The notes: a model not told the origin generated them from the sequence alone. DNA of 64,000 nucleotides from Modestobacter sp. Leaf380 (GCF_001424485.1 NZ_LMQC01000019.1:434001-498000); one strand, 5' to 3'. Shown: positions 17,896-27,675, numbered from the stretch's first letter. Translations and numbers: made by a program.

Positions 17896-19542
17896 GTGAC
17901 GTCGACGACCACCGGCCTGCCCGACCGTTACCGCCCCCTGGACCAGCTCGCCCCCGACGAGCCGACCAGCACCGGTGTCATCCGTTCCTGGCGGGCTCGT
18001 GACCGGGTCCTCAACCGGGACGTCGCGCTGCGCGTGCACCACCCCGGTGGACCGGCCGCCCGCGCCTGGATCACCCGCGCGCTGACCGCCGGCGGACTGG
18101 CCACCCCCGCGCTGGCCATGGTCTACGACGCCGCCGAGGGCACCCCGGACGACAGCCCCGCCGCCTACGTCGTCAACGAGTGGATCGAGGGCCAGACCCT
18201 CGCCCACCGGCTCGAGGCGGGACCGCTCCCCGAGCGCGAGGCGCGCACCGTCGTCCGCCGGCTGGCCGAGGGCGTCGCCGAGGCCCACCGGGTCGGACTG
18301 GCCGTCGGCGGCCTCACCCCCGAGCACGTCGTGCTGCGCTCGGGCGGGCTGGTCGGCCTGCTCGCCGTCCCCGCTGCCGAGGGCACCGTCCCCGGCGACA
18401 TCGCCGCGCTGGGTGCGCTGCTCGAGCTGTGCCTGACCGGCCGCCGCGGTGACACCCCTGGCGCGGTCCCCCCCGTCATCACCCAGCCCGACCTGGCCGC
18501 GCTCGTGCGCCGGGCGCGCTCGACCGAGCCGGGCACCGCGTTGTCCAGCGTCGCGGCGATGGTCGCGCTGCTGGGCGAGCGGGTGCGCACCGACCAGACC
18601 GGCCCGCTCCCGACCGTGCGGGGCGACGAGACCGAGAGCGGCTGGCTGCGCAAGCTGCGCGACCGCCGGGACGCCGCCGACGCCGAGGGGCTCACCACCG
18701 GCGCCCCGCCGGCCGGTGCCCGCCCCGCCGTCACCCCGCCGGTGCCGGCCCCCGCCCACCGCGGCCTCGTCGACGACGACGACGACCGGGACGACCGGGA
18801 CGACCGGGCGGCCGAGGACGACCGGCTCGACTGGGGTTCGGCCTTCCACGACGGCAGCGACGACGACCCGGTCGAGGACGACCTGGACACCGACGGCGCG
18901 GGCTCCAGCTGGCGCCGCCGGCTGGTCGTCGTGGGCCTGCCGCTGCTCGCGCTGGCCATGGTGATCGGCGTGGGCTGGTGGTTCGGGACCAACGTCATCT
19001 CCGCCGCCAGCAGCGTCGAGGACCCGGTCGGGTCCACCCCCACGTTCAGTGCGCCGGCCGAGAGCCCGGCCCCCAGCGAGGAGCCCCCCGCGGCCGCACC
19101 GCTGCAGATCACCGCAGCCGAGGTCTTCGACCCCTTCGGCGACGGCGAGCCCGAGAACGACGACGACGTCCCGCTGTCCTACGACGGCGACCCGGCCACA
19201 TCCTGGCCGACCTTGAACTACCGGGGCTCCGCCGAGTTCGGCAACCTCAAGCCCGGCGTCGGCGTGCTGTACGACCTGGGCAGCGAGCAGGCCCTGTCCG
19301 GCGTCACCATCGCCACCGACACCCCCGGCGCGGTCGTCGAGGTCCGCACCGGGGACTCGGCCGACGGCGACCTCGAGAGCTACCCGGTCGCCGCCGGCGG
19401 GGAGCTCAGCGGCACCGACGAGCTGACCTTCGACGAGGCCGTGACCACCCGCTACGTGCTGGTGTGGGTGACCGGGCTGGTGTCCGGGGACGAGGGCTTC
19501 AGCGCCGACATCGCCGAGGTCACCCCGGTGGCCGCGGGCTGA
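17896..19542 (+). CDS. Transmembrane pseudokinase with extracellular discoidin-like domain
   Basis: The 548-residue product corresponds to the C-terminal half of mycobacterial MviN (Rv3910). Residues about 10-240 have a kinase-like fold (LPDRYRPL start, hinge [16 protein letters not shown]), but the catalytic lysine position reads VALRV, the HRD position reads VGGLTPEH and no DFG is present, so it should be inactive. A linker rich in Asp ([11 protein letters not shown]) leads to one membrane helix ([20 protein letters not shown]). The external part ([16 protein letters not shown] to the end) resembles a discoidin/galactose-binding-like fold. The start GTG 17896 has GGGGAGG 12 nt upstream. It probably binds an FHA protein and MurJ, by analogy only. 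Confidence 0.82.
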   Translation: MTSTTTGLPDRYRPLDQLAPDEPTSTGVIRSWRARDRVLNRDVALRVHHPGGPAARAWITRALTAGGLATPALAMVYDAAEGTPDDSPAAYVVNEWIEGQTLAHRLEAGPLPEREARTVVRRLAEGVAEAHRVGLAVGGLTPEHVVLRSGGLVGLLAVPAAEGTVPGDIAALGALLELCLTGRRGDTPGAVPPVITQPDLAALVRRARSTEPGTALSSVAAMVALLGERVRTDQTGPLPTVRGDETESGWLRKLRDRRDAADAEGLTTGAPPAGARPAVTPPVPAPAHRGLVDDDDDRDDRDDRAAEDDRLDWGSAFHDGSDDDPVEDDLDTDGAGSSWRRRLVVVGLPLLALAMVIGVGWWFGTNVISAASSVEDPVGSTPTFSAPAESPAPSEEPPAAAPLQITAAEVFDPFGDGEPENDDDVPLSYDGDPATSWPTLNYRGSAEFGNLKPGVGVLYDLGSEQALSGVTIATDTPGAVVEVRTGDSADGDLESYPVAAGGELSGTDELTFDEAVTTRYVLVWVTGLVSGDEGFSADIAEVTPVAAG

Positions 19543-19594
19543 GACCGGTCCCTCCCTCGGGCGCCCACCGGCTGCCGGTCGGGAATGCTCCCCC

Positions 19595-19600
19595 TACCCT
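19595..19600 (+). promoter_or_regulatory. -10 element of trxB (leaderless)
   Basis: TACCCT ends seven nucleotides before the GTG at 19608, identical to the NUDIX promoter hexamer. Confidence 0.5.
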
Positions 19601-19607
19601 GGCCGTT

Positions 19608-20639
19608 GTGCCGCCCGTGACGACGAACCAGCCCACCCCCGGCCCCGCGGTCTCGGCCCCGGGTGACCCCGGTGCCTCCCCTGCCGCGATCCCGCCGGCG
19701 GAGCACGACGGCGTCCGCGACCTGATCATCATCGGCTCCGGCCCGGCCGGGTACACCGCCGCGACCTACGCCGCGCGGGCCAACCTGCACCCGCTGGTCT
19801 TCGAGGGCAGCCAGTTCGGCGGCGCCCTGATGACCACCACCGAGGTGGAGAACTTCCCCGGCTTCCCGGAGGGCGTCCAGGGCCCGCAGCTGATGGACGA
19901 CATGCGCACCCAGGCCGAGCGCTTCGGTGCCGAGCTGGTGCCCAGCGACGTGACCGAGGTCGACCTCACGGCCACCCCCAAGGTGGTCAAGGTCGGCGGC
20001 GAGACGCACCTGGCGCACGCGGTGATCGTGGCCACGGGCTCCAAGTACCGCTACCTGGGCCTGGACAACGAGCAGCGCCTGCTCGGCCACGGCGTCTCGG
20101 CCTGTGCCACCTGCGACGGCTTCTTCTTCCGCGACCAGGACATCGTGGTCGTCGGCGGCGGTGACTCCGCGATGGAGGAGGCCACCTTCCTCACCCGCTT
20201 CGCCAAGTCCGTGACCGTGGTCCACCGTCGTCCCGAGCTGCGCGCCAGCAAGATCATGGTCAAGCGCGCCCAGGACAACGAGAAGATCCGCTGGGCACTG
20301 GGCAAGCAGGTCACCGACGTGCACGGCGAGAACCAGGTCGCCTCGGTCGAGCTCACCGACACCGAGTCCGGTGCCACCGAGACCCTCGACGTGACCGGCC
20401 TCTTCGTGGCCATCGGCCACGACCCGCGCAGCGAGATGTTCGCCGGCCAGCTCAAGCTGGACGACGAGGGCTACGTCCAGGTCGAGCACCCGACCACCCG
20501 CACCAACATCGACGGCGTCTTCGCCTGCGGGGACGTGGTGGACCACATCTACCGCCAGGCCATCACCTCGGCCGGCACCGGTGCCGCCGCCGCGATCGAC
20601 GCCGAGCGCTGGCTCGCCGACACCTTCGACGAGCGCTGA
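19608..20639 (+). CDS. trxB: Thioredoxin reductase
   Basis: The 343-residue flavoenzyme moves electrons from NADPH to thioredoxin. The FAD motif is [20 protein letters not shown], the redox pair is C166-A-T-C169 ([10 protein letters not shown]), the NADPH motif is [13 protein letters not shown], and a C-terminal FAD-binding [10 protein letters not shown] is present. An unusual 37-residue Pro/Ala-rich leader precedes the FAD fold. GTG 19608 is chosen because the -10 lies just upstream; GTG 19617 is an alternative. trxA follows after 65 bp. The sigM/anti-sigma pair found before trxB2 in M. tuberculosis is absent here. Confidence 0.96.
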   Translation: MPPVTTNQPTPGPAVSAPGDPGASPAAIPPAEHDGVRDLIIIGSGPAGYTAATYAARANLHPLVFEGSQFGGALMTTTEVENFPGFPEGVQGPQLMDDMRTQAERFGAELVPSDVTEVDLTATPKVVKVGGETHLAHAVIVATGSKYRYLGLDNEQRLLGHGVSACATCDGFFFRDQDIVVVGGGDSAMEEATFLTRFAKSVTVVHRRPELRASKIMVKRAQDNEKIRWALGKQVTDVHGENQVASVELTDTESGATETLDVTGLFVAIGHDPRSEMFAGQLKLDDEGYVQVEHPTTRTNIDGVFACGDVVDHIYRQAITSAGTGAAAAIDAERWLADTFDER

Positions 20640-20704
20640 CGCCGCCAGGCGTCAGCTCCGACACCCACCGCCACGCGCACACCCCAACCGAAGGAGCCAT
20701 CCCC

Positions 20705-21031
20705 ATGGCAGGCAACACCGTCAAGGTCACCGACGAGAGCTTCGCCGCCGACGTGCTGGGCAGCGACAAGCCCGTGCTCGTCGACTTCTGGGCCGAGTGG
20801 TGCGGTCCGTGCAAGATGGTCGCCCCGGTGCTCGAGGAGATCGCCTCCGAGCACGGCGACAAGCTGACCATCGCCAAGCTCAACATCGACGAGAACCCGC
20901 AGATCGCCCGGGACTACCAGGTCATGTCGATCCCGACGATGACCGTCTTCCAGGGCGGCAAGCCGGTCAAGAGCATCATCGGCGCCAAGCCCAAGGGCGC
21001 GATCCTCTCCGACCTGGCCGACTACATCTGA
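20705..21031 (+). CDS. trxA: Thioredoxin
   Basis: This is a standard 108-residue thioredoxin with active site WCGPC (C33, C36), the DFWAEWCGPCKM context and the cis-proline SIPT turn followed by MTVFQGGKPV. It reduces cytosolic disulfides and is recharged by the TrxB encoded just upstream. The start ATG has GAAGGAG nine nt upstream. Two hairpin terminators follow at 21039 and 21073. Confidence 0.97.
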   Translation: MAGNTVKVTDESFAADVLGSDKPVLVDFWAEWCGPCKMVAPVLEEIASEHGDKLTIAKLNIDENPQIARDYQVMSIPTMTVFQGGKPVKSIIGAKPKGAILSDLADYI

Positions 21032-21038
21032 GCCACGA

Positions 21039-21060
21039 CCCCGGTCCAAGCGGACCGGGG
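21039..21060 (+). terminator. Terminator 1 of trxBA
   Basis: Perfect 9-bp stem (CCCCGGTCC/GGACCGGGG) with a 4-nt loop, 7 bp after the trxA stop. Confidence 0.75.
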
Positions 21061-21072
21061 CCGGCGCGCCAC

Positions 21073-21107
21073 GGGCCCGGACGCCGCACGACCCAGCGTC
21101 CGGGCCC
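21073..21107 (+). terminator. Terminator 2 of trxBA
   Basis: Perfect 12-bp stem (21073-21084 with 21096-21107) with an 11-nt loop, in tandem with the first hairpin. Confidence 0.65.
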
Positions 21108-21139
21108 CTGCGCGTCCTGACCACCCTGGTCTCGCCGGA

Positions 21140-22324
21140 GTGACCGGCGAGGACGACAATCGGTGCCGACCCACCCCGACCCCCTGGAGCGACCCCCGCG
21201 TGGAACCCCTCGTCCCCGGCGCCACCGGCCCGGCCGTGGCCGACGTCCAGGCCGCGCTGCGCAGCCTCGGGCTGCTGCACACCGAGCCCACCGCACCCGA
21301 GGCGGCCGCCGTCTACGACGAGCCCACCGCGCTGGCCGTGCGGCACTTCCAGCAGGTCCGTGGGCTCTCGGTGGACGGCCGGGTCGGCGAGGAGACCTAC
21401 CGCGCGCTGTCGGAGGCCCGGTGGTCCCTGGGCGACCGGGTGCTGCGCTACGACCCCGAACGCCCGCACCGTGGGGACGACGTCGCCGGCCTGCAGGAGC
21501 GCCTGCTCGAACTGGGCTACGACGCCGGGCGGGCCGACGGGATCCTGGGCGTGGAGACCGAGAACGGACTGAAGTCCTTCCAGCGCGACTACGGGCTCAC
21601 CGTCGACGGCACCTGCGGCCCGGGGACCCTGCGCGCGCTGCGCCAGCTGGGCCGCCGCGTCACCGGGGGCCGCCCGCAGCTGCTGCGGCAGAGCGCCTCG
21701 CTGGTCGAGTCCGGCCCGCACCTGATCGGCCGGGTCATCGTCATCGACCCCGGTCACGGCGGGGACGACAGCGGCTACACCGCCGGGGAGACCACCGAGT
21801 CCGACCTGGTCTACGACCTGGCCACCCGGATCGAGGGTCGGCTGGCCGCCGCCGGTGCCACGGTGTACCTCACCCGTGGCCGCACCGGAGGGCCGACGCT
21901 CGCCGAGCGGACCGGCTTCGCCAACGACGCCCGGGCCGACCTGTTCGTCTCCCTGCACATGGAGGCGCACGACTCCCAGCACGCCCGGGGGGTGGCCAGC
22001 TACTACTACGGCACCGGGTCGGGCGCCTCGTCCACGGTCGGTGAGGAGTTCGCCAACCTGCTGCGCCGCGAGGTCGTCGCGCGCACCGGCATGCTCGACT
22101 GCGGCTCGCACGCCAAGACCTGGGACCTGCTGCGGCTGACCCGGATGCCGGCCATCCGGATCGACTGCGGCTACCTCTCCCACCCCGTGGACCGGCAGCT
22201 GCTGCTCGACGCCCGGCTGCGCGGCACCATCGCGCAGTCCGTGCTGGCCGCCGTCCAGCGGCTGTTCCTGCCCAAGGACGCCGACCCGCCGACCGGGACG
22301 TACCAGCTGTCCACCAGCGCCTGA
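21140..22324 (+). CDS. cwlM: CwlM-like protein: two peptidoglycan-binding domains plus amidase_3 domain
   Basis: The 394-residue protein has two PG_binding_1 repeats (about 28-95, with LSVDGRVGEETYRAL, and 108-170, with LTVDGTCGPGTLRAL) and an amidase_3 domain from about 198. There is no signal peptide, as in mycobacterial CwlM, a cytosolic PknB target that stimulates MurA. The zinc ligands H206 (DPGHGG), E220 and H273 (SLHMEAH) are kept, unlike mycobacterial CwlM with DPGRGG. However, the usual catalytic glutamate position reads RIDCGYLS, an Asp (D342). The start GTG 21140 is provisional; GTG 21200 with GGAG upstream is also possible. A regulatory rather than hydrolytic role is likely. Confidence 0.88.
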   Translation: MTGEDDNRCRPTPTPWSDPRVEPLVPGATGPAVADVQAALRSLGLLHTEPTAPEAAAVYDEPTALAVRHFQQVRGLSVDGRVGEETYRALSEARWSLGDRVLRYDPERPHRGDDVAGLQERLLELGYDAGRADGILGVETENGLKSFQRDYGLTVDGTCGPGTLRALRQLGRRVTGGRPQLLRQSASLVESGPHLIGRVIVIDPGHGGDDSGYTAGETTESDLVYDLATRIEGRLAAAGATVYLTRGRTGGPTLAERTGFANDARADLFVSLHMEAHDSQHARGVASYYYGTGSGASSTVGEEFANLLRREVVARTGMLDCGSHAKTWDLLRLTRMPAIRIDCGYLSHPVDRQLLLDARLRGTIAQSVLAAVQRLFLPKDADPPTGTYQLSTSA

Positions 22325-22347
22325 GGCGTGTCGGCAGGCCGGGTCCT

Positions 22348-22353
22348 TACACT
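22348..22353 (+). promoter_or_regulatory. -10 element of the aminotransferase gene (leaderless)
   Basis: TACACT, then six nucleotides, then the ATG at 22360. Confidence 0.55.
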
Positions 22354-22359
22354 CTGACG

Positions 22360-23757
22360 ATGTCCTCCTCGACGCCCGACCCCACGGTCAGCGCGTCGGT
22401 CCCGGTCCCGGCGCGTCACCCGCGGCTGGACCCGCTGGCCGACCGCTACGCCGCCCGCACCCACGGCATGAAGAGCTCGGAGATCCGGGCCCTGTTCTCC
22501 GTGGTGAGCCGGCCGGAGGTCGTGTCGCTGGCCGGTGGCATGCCCGCCGTCACCGCCCTGCCGCTGGACGCCGTGGGCTCCATGATCGGCGAGCTGGTCA
22601 GCGGGATGGGCGCCCAGACCCTGCAGTACGGCTCCGGCCAGGGCGACCCCCGCCTGCGGGAGCGGATCTGCGACGTGATGGCCCTGGAGGGCATCACCGA
22701 CGCCTCGCCGTCCGAGGTCGTCGTCACCGTGGGGTCCCAGCAGGGGCTGGACCTGGTGACCCGGGTGTTCTGCGACCCCGGTGACGTGATCCTGGCCGAG
22801 GCGCCGTCCTACGTGGGTGCGCTCGGGGTCTTCCAGGCCGCCCAGGCCCGCGTGCAGCACGTCGCCATGGACGACGACGGCCTGGTGCCCGAGGCGCTGG
22901 AGGACGCGCTCATCGAGTGCCGTGCCCGCGGTGACCGGGTCAAGTTCCTGTACACGATCCCGAACTTCCACAACCCCGGCGGCGTCACGCTGACCGAGGA
23001 GCGGCGGGTCCGGATCATGGACATCGCCGACCGGTACGACCTGCTCGTCATCGAGGACAACCCCTACGGCCTGCTGGGGTTCGAGCACGAGCCGATGCGC
23101 GCCCTGCGCGCCCGCAACAGCGAGCGGGTCGTCTACCTGGGCTCGTTCTCCAAGACCTTCTCCCCGGGTCTGCGGGTGGGCTGGGTGCTGGCGCCCCTCG
23201 CCGTCCGGGAGAAGCTGGTGCTGGCCTCCGAGGCGCAGGTGCTGTGCCCGCCCTCGCTCACCCAGTACGCCGTCGCCCGGTACCTGGACACCCAGCCCTG
23301 GCAGCAGCAGATCAAGACCTTCATCGAGCTCTACCGCGAGCGCCGCGACGCCTGCCTGGACTCCCTCACCGCACTGATGCCGCCGGGCACCACCTGGAGC
23401 CGGCCTGACGGCGGGTTCTACGTGTGGCTGAAGCTGCCGCACGGCTTGGACGCCAAGCTGATGCAGCCCCGCGCGGTCAGCGCGCACGTGGCCTACGTGC
23501 CCGGCATCGGCTTCTACGCCGACGGCCAGGGCAAGGAGTTCATGCGGCTGTCCTACTGCTACCCCGAGCCGGACCAGATCCGTGAGGGTGTGCGTCGTCT
23601 GGCGCGGGTGATCGAGGCCGAGCTGGACCTGCACTCGACCTTCGACGGCGTGGACACCGGCACCTTCCGGGCGGCCCGCCCGAGCACCCCCCAGGTGCCC
23701 ACCACCGAGGCGATCACCGGCCCGGCGTCCACGGACCAGCTGGGGGACCCGTCATGA
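22360..23757 (+). CDS. PLP-dependent class I/II aminotransferase
   Basis: The 465-residue protein is a fold-type I aminotransferase of the 2-aminoadipate/MocR-catalytic type without a DNA-binding domain. The PLP lysine lies in YLGSFSKTFSPGLRVGW; NFHNPGG holds the ring-contact Asn and EDNPYG the conserved Asp. SLAGGMPA at the N-terminus and GFYVWLKLP near the C-terminus fit the family. A 40-residue tail after the catalytic domain is Pro/Thr-rich and unconserved-looking. The stop overlaps the next start (ATGA), coupling it to the Ddl-like ligase gene. The amino acid substrate is unknown. A link to cell-wall amino acid supply is only suggested by the neighbours. Confidence 0.9.
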   Translation: MSSSTPDPTVSASVPVPARHPRLDPLADRYAARTHGMKSSEIRALFSVVSRPEVVSLAGGMPAVTALPLDAVGSMIGELVSGMGAQTLQYGSGQGDPRLRERICDVMALEGITDASPSEVVVTVGSQQGLDLVTRVFCDPGDVILAEAPSYVGALGVFQAAQARVQHVAMDDDGLVPEALEDALIECRARGDRVKFLYTIPNFHNPGGVTLTEERRVRIMDIADRYDLLVIEDNPYGLLGFEHEPMRALRARNSERVVYLGSFSKTFSPGLRVGWVLAPLAVREKLVLASEAQVLCPPSLTQYAVARYLDTQPWQQQIKTFIELYRERRDACLDSLTALMPPGTTWSRPDGGFYVWLKLPHGLDAKLMQPRAVSAHVAYVPGIGFYADGQGKEFMRLSYCYPEPDQIREGVRRLARVIEAELDLHSTFDGVDTGTFRAARPSTPQVPTTEAITGPASTDQLGDPS

Positions 23758-24731
23758 GCGACACCACGCCGGTGTCGACCGACACCGACCTGCTGCGCGC
23801 CGTCGTGCTCGCCGGTGGCCTGACCTTCGAGCGCGAGGTCAGCCTGTCCTCGGGCACCCAGGTGGTCGAGGCGCTGCTGCGCGCCGGCCTGGACGCCGAA
23901 CTGCGGGACGCCGACAGCGAGCTGCTGCCCGGCCTGGCCGCCACCCCGGCCGACGCCGTCTTCATCGCCCTGCACGGCTCCACGGGTGAGGACGGTGCCG
24001 TCCGGGCGGTGCTGGACCTCGCCGGGGTGCCCTACGTCGGGTCGCCGGCTGCGGCCTGCCGGCTGGCCTGGGACAAGCCGGCCGCCAAGTCCGTGGTGCA
24101 GACCGCCGGGGTGACGACGCCGGCATGGGTCGCGTTGCCGCACTCGACGTTCCGCGAGCTGGGCGCTGCAGCCGTGCTCGACCTCATCGTCGCCCGTCTG
24201 GGCCTGCCGCTGATGGTCAAGCCGGCCTCGGGCGGATCGGCCCTGGGTGCGCAGAAGGTCAGCCGGGTCGAGGACCTGCCGGCCTCGATGGTCAGCTGCT
24301 TCGCCTACGGGGACACCGTGCTCGTCGAACGCTTCGTCGAGGGCATCGAGCTGGCCGTGTCGGTGATCGACCTGGGCGAGGGACCGCAGGCGCTGCCCGC
24401 GGTCGAGATCGCCCCCGAGTCCGGCGTCTTCGACTACACGTCTCGCTACACCCCGGGGCTGACCGAGTACCACACCCCGGCCCGGGTGACCGAGGACGTC
24501 GCCCGCCGGGCGGCGGAGACCGCGGTGACCGTGCACCGGGCGCTGGGCCTGGCGGACCTGTCCCGCACGGACCTCATCGTGGACGCCGACGGCGAGGTGC
24601 ACTTCCTGGAGGTCAACGTCTCACCCGGCCTCACCGAGACCTCGATGTTCCCGATGGCCGTCGAGGCCGCCGGGTACCGGCTCGGGGACGTGCTCACCCG
24701 GTTGCTGCGCCAGGCCGCCACCCGGGGCTGA
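23754..24731 (+). CDS. D-alanine-D-alanine ligase family ATP-grasp protein
   Basis: The 325-residue enzyme has the Ddl layout: N-terminal VVLAGGLTFEREVSLSSG and FIALHGSTGEDG (substrate loop), central ATP-grasp LPLMVKPASGGSALG and the C-terminal metal/ATP site HFLEVNVSPGLTETSMFP. It would ligate D-alanine (or a related pair) for peptidoglycan precursors. Actinobacteria usually carry the main ddl elsewhere, so this could be a second ligase or have different specificity. The SRYTPGLTEYHTPA loop is in the omega-loop position. It overlaps the aminotransferase gene by 4 bp. A strong terminator follows. Confidence 0.85.
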   Translation: MSDTTPVSTDTDLLRAVVLAGGLTFEREVSLSSGTQVVEALLRAGLDAELRDADSELLPGLAATPADAVFIALHGSTGEDGAVRAVLDLAGVPYVGSPAAACRLAWDKPAAKSVVQTAGVTTPAWVALPHSTFRELGAAAVLDLIVARLGLPLMVKPASGGSALGAQKVSRVEDLPASMVSCFAYGDTVLVERFVEGIELAVSVIDLGEGPQALPAVEIAPESGVFDYTSRYTPGLTEYHTPARVTEDVARRAAETAVTVHRALGLADLSRTDLIVDADGEVHFLEVNVSPGLTETSMFPMAVEAAGYRLGDVLTRLLRQAATRG

Positions 24732-24738
24732 GTCCCGT

Positions 24739-24765
24739 CCCGGTTCCGTCTGTGACGGAACCGGG
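24739..24765. terminator. Bidirectional terminator between the ligase gene and parB
   Basis: A perfect 12-bp stem (CCCGGTTCCGTC/GACGGAACCGGG) with a 3-nt loop, between convergent genes. Confidence 0.85.
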
Positions 24766-24781
24766 GCCGTCCTCGGTGCTG

Positions 24782-25801
24782 CTACTGCGCGGAGCTCCGA
24801 CCGGTGATGTCGGGGGCCATCACGCCGATGATGCGCTGCAGGTCGTCGACCGAGCCGAACTCGACGACGACCCGGCCCTTCGAGCGGCCGATCTGGATCT
24901 TGACCTTGGTCTCGAAGACGTCGGACAGCCGGCCGGCCAGCTCCTCGACCCCGGGGGCGGTGATGGTCCGCCGGGACTTCCGCTTGGCCTCGGGCTCGGC
25001 GGCGACCGCCATCGCGACGGCCTCCTCGGTGGCCCGCACGCTCATGCCCTCGGCGACGATGCGGGTGGCGAGGGCGTCCATCGCCTCCGGGTCGGGCAGA
25101 CCCAGCAGCGCCCGGGCATGGCCGGCGGACAGCACGCCGGCAGCGAGCCGGGTCTGCACCTTCACCGGCAGCTTCATCAGCCGGATGGTGTTGGTGACCT
25201 GCGAGCGGCTGCGGCCGATCTTGGCGGCGAGCTCCTCGTGGGTGGCGCCGAACTCCTCCAGCAGCTGCTGGTAGGCCGCCGCCTCCTCGAGCGGGTTGAG
25301 CTGCACCCGGTGGATGTTCTCCAGCAGGGCGTCGCGCAGCATCGCGTCGTCGGAGGTGTCCCGGACGATCGCCGGCACGGTCTGCAGCTCGGCCGCCCGC
25401 GCGGCGCGCAGCCGGCGCTCGCCCATGATGAGCTCGTAGCCGCCCTCGGGCCGCTCGCGCACGACGATCGGCTGCAGCAGGCCGAACTCCCGCACGGAGT
25501 GCGCGAGCTCCTCCAGCGCCTCGTCGTCGAAGACCAGGCGGGGCTGCTTGGGGTTGGGGACGACGTCGTCCACCGAGACCTCGCGCAGCTGGGCACCGGG
25601 GACGCCGGCCACCTCGGCCGGCAGGTCGGCGACCGGGGAGAGCGCCGGCGGCGGGGGCTCCTCGGTGAGACCGGCGGCCGCGCGCTCGGCGGCCGCCTCG
25701 ACCGCCTCGGCGGCGCGGGCCGCCGGGGTGGCCGTCGGTGCGGGGGCGCTGGTGGGGATGAGGGCCGCCAGGCCCCGGCCGAGTCCGCCGCGCTTGCTCA
25801 T
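24782..25801 (-). CDS. parB: Chromosome-partitioning protein ParB (CTPase)
   Basis: The 339-residue protein binds parS and slides along DNA as a CTP-dependent clamp. The N-terminus begins with [15 protein letters not shown], the ParA-stimulating type. The CTP motifs are [11 protein letters not shown] and [16 protein letters not shown]; the helix-turn-helix spans [19 protein letters not shown], and the C-terminal dimerisation domain ends with [17 protein letters not shown]. The start is ATG at 25801, overlapping the parA stop by 4 bp (ATGA). Its targets are the parS sites at 26890, 26923 and 12012. Confidence 0.97.
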   Translation of the reverse strand: MSKRGGLGRGLAALIPTSAPAPTATPAARAAEAVEAAAERAAAGLTEEPPPPALSPVADLPAEVAGVPGAQLREVSVDDVVPNPKQPRLVFDDEALEELAHSVREFGLLQPIVVRERPEGGYELIMGERRLRAARAAELQTVPAIVRDTSDDAMLRDALLENIHRVQLNPLEEAAAYQQLLEEFGATHEELAAKIGRSRSQVTNTIRLMKLPVKVQTRLAAGVLSAGHARALLGLPDPEAMDALATRIVAEGMSVRATEEAVAMAVAAEPEAKRKSRRTITAPGVEELAGRLSDVFETKVKIQIGRSKGRVVVEFGSVDDLQRIIGVMAPDITGRSSAQ

Positions 25802-26865
25802 GAGTTCTCCTGGGGACCTGATCGGACGCTCGCCACGGTCTCACCGAGGACGAGCGCGGACAGCGGGTGGGCCGCCGGGGGAGCGGCTGCCACTGCGGGG
25901 GTGGGCTGCACGGGCACCAGGGGTTCCAGGTCGACCCCCCGGAGCGCGAGCTCCCGGGCGGCCTCCACGTAGCTGGTGGACCCGCGCGAGCCCGGGTCGT
26001 AGGTCAGCACGGACTGCCCGTAACCGGGAGCCTCGCTGACCCGCACGTTGCGGGGGATGACCGAGGACAGCACCAGGTCCCCGAAGTGGTTGCGCACCTC
26101 GTCGGCGACCTGGTCGGCGAGCTTGGTCCGCCCGTCGTACATGGTCAGCAGGATGGTGCTCACCGAGATGCCCGGGTTCAGGTGCGCCCGGACCAGCTCG
26201 ATGTTGGACAGCAGCTGACCCAGCCCCTCCAGCGCGTAGTACTCGCACTGGATGGGGATCAGCACCTCGTCCCCGGCGACGAGTGCGTTGAGCGTCAGCA
26301 GCCCGAGGGACGGCGGGCAGTCGATGAGGACGTAGTGCGGGCGCTCCTCGGCGGGCAGCGCGTGCAGGTGCGTCTCGATGGCCCGGCGCAGCCGGTGTTC
26401 CCGCGCGACCACGCTGACCAGCTCGATCTCGGCTCCGGCCAGGTCGATGGTGGCCGGGATGCAGCGCAGGTCGGGGGACGCGGTCGTCGGGTGGGTGACC
26501 TCGGCGAGCGTGGACTCACCCACCAGCGCGTCGTAGATGGACGGCGTGCCCACCGAGTGGTCCACACCCAGGGCCGTGCTGGTGTTGCCCTGCGGGTCCA
26601 GGTCGATCACCAGCACGCGCAGGCCGAACAACGACAGCGCGACGCCGAGGTTCACCGTCGAGGTGGTCTTCCCGACGCCGCCCTTCTGGTTGGCGATGGT
26701 GATGACCCGGATCCGCCCGGGGGCGGGGAAGGGCTCCTGCTCGTTCGCGTGCAGCACCCGAGTGGCCCGCATGGCCTCCATCGCGATGGGGCTGTCGAAC
26801 TCGACACCGGCAGGCGGGGAGTCGGCGGCGAGACTGCTCCGCAGCCGTTCGCCTGGATCCGTCAT
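25798..26865 (-). CDS. parA: Chromosome-partitioning ATPase ParA
   Basis: The 355-residue ATPase has the deviant Walker [18 protein letters not shown], Walker A' [17 protein letters not shown] and Walker [14 protein letters not shown]. An N-terminal extension of about 60 residues precedes the fold, and a Pro/Ala-rich tail of about 45 residues follows it. The start ATG 26865 is preceded by GAGGAGG; a longer in-frame reading to 26958 would run through both parS sites and is rejected. ParA and ParB segregate origins after replication. The gene lies between rsmG and parB in one minus-strand unit. Confidence 0.96.
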   Translation of the reverse strand: MTDPGERLRSSLAADSPPAGVEFDSPIAMEAMRATRVLHANEQEPFPAPGRIRVITIANQKGGVGKTTSTVNLGVALSLFGLRVLVIDLDPQGNTSTALGVDHSVGTPSIYDALVGESTLAEVTHPTTASPDLRCIPATIDLAGAEIELVSVVAREHRLRRAIETHLHALPAEERPHYVLIDCPPSLGLLTLNALVAGDEVLIPIQCEYYALEGLGQLLSNIELVRAHLNPGISVSTILLTMYDGRTKLADQVADEVRNHFGDLVLSSVIPRNVRVSEAPGYGQSVLTYDPGSRGSTSYVEAARELALRGVDLEPLVPVQPTPAVAAAPPAAHPLSALVLGETVASVRSGPQENS

Positions 26866-26889
26866 GCCTGCGTCCTCCTCGCCCGACCG

Positions 26890-26905
26890 TGTTCCACGTG
26901 GAACG
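26890..26905. promoter_or_regulatory. parS: parS site 1 upstream of parA
   Basis: TGTTCCACGTGGAACG: perfect 14-bp dyad GTTCCACGTGGAAC, 25 bp upstream of the parA start. Confidence 0.92.
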
Positions 26906-26922
26906 GGTCGGGTCCTGTAGCC

Positions 26923-26938
26923 AGTTCCACGTGAAACG
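26923..26938. promoter_or_regulatory. parS: parS site 2 upstream of parA
   Basis: AGTTCCACGTGAAACG, 13 of 16 matches to TGTTTCACGTGAAACA. Its centre is 33 bp from site 1, about three helical turns. Confidence 0.88.
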
Positions 26939-26951
26939 CGCTCGTGGACTC

Positions 26952-26969
26952 GTTCCACGACCCAGCCTA
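26952..26969 (-). promoter_or_regulatory. Candidate parA -10 and adjacent parS half-site
   Basis: The minus-strand TAGGCT (26964-26969) is a plausible -10. It would place both parS sites in the parA leader. GTTCCACGA at 26952-26960 is a single parS half-site next to it. Confidence 0.4.
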
Positions 26970-27000
26970 CGGGTCGCAGGTGGGTGTGCGGACCAGCCGC

Positions 27001-27675
27001 TCAGCGACCGCCGCGGGTCATGACGACGACCGTGGTGGCCGCCGACCCCAGCGACTCACCGACCGCCCGCACGTGCACGTCCCGCATCCCGGCCGCCGCG
27101 AACCGGGGGATCAGCGAGGGCACCTCGGCCGCCGCCTTGGCTCCGACGAGGGCGACCAGCTGGGCACCGGGCCGCAGCAGGGGCGTGCACCAGCCCACCA
27201 GCCGGGGGAGGGGTGCCACCGCCCGGGCGGTGACCACGTCGACCGGACCCACGGCGCGGCCGACGGACTTCTCCTCGGCCCGCCCGCGGACGACCCGCCA
27301 GTCCGTGCCCAGCGCGGCGACGACGTCCTCGAGGAACTCGACCCGGCGGGCCATCGGCTCCACCAGGGACAACGTCAGGTCCGGTCGCGCCAACGCCAGC
27401 GGGATGCCGGGCAGCCCGGCCCCGCTGCCGATGTCGACGACCCGGGCACCCTGGGGCACGGCCTCGGCGACCGCGGCGCTGTTGAGCACGTGCCGCTCCC
27501 ACAGTCGGGGGACCTCGCGGGGACCGATCAGCCCGCGCACGACCCCGTCGCCGGCGAGCAGCTCGACGTAACGCCGAGCCAGTGGCAGGGCGTCACCGAA
27601 GACCGCCGCGGCGGTCGCCGGCTCCTCCGGCAGCTGCGGGGCGGTGGGTTCGGTGGGTTCCTCGGGCGACGTCAC
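27001..27675 (-). CDS. rsmG: 16S rRNA (guanine527-N7)-methyltransferase
   Basis: The 224-residue SAM-dependent enzyme methylates G527 of 16S rRNA; loss gives low-level streptomycin resistance in many bacteria. The motif [17 protein letters not shown] binds [19 protein letters not shown] and [17 protein letters not shown] are RsmG signatures. A short Pro/Thr-rich leader (1-20) precedes the fold. The start is GTG at 27675, within the jag stop (GTGA), so it is coupled to jag. Confidence 0.95.
   Translation of the reverse strand: MTSPEEPTEPTAPQLPEEPATAAAVFGDALPLARRYVELLAGDGVVRGLIGPREVPRLWERHVLNSAAVAEAVPQGARVVDIGSGAGLPGIPLALARPDLTLSLVEPMARRVEFLEDVVAALGTDWRVVRGRAEEKSVGRAVGPVDVVTARAVAPLPRLVGWCTPLLRPGAQLVALVGAKAAAEVPSLIPRFAAAGMRDVHVRAVGESLGSAATTVVVMTRGGR

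Noticed and set aside
26866-26958. N-terminal extension of parA
   Set aside because: It covers both parS sites; the ATG at 26865 has GAGGAGG at proper distance.
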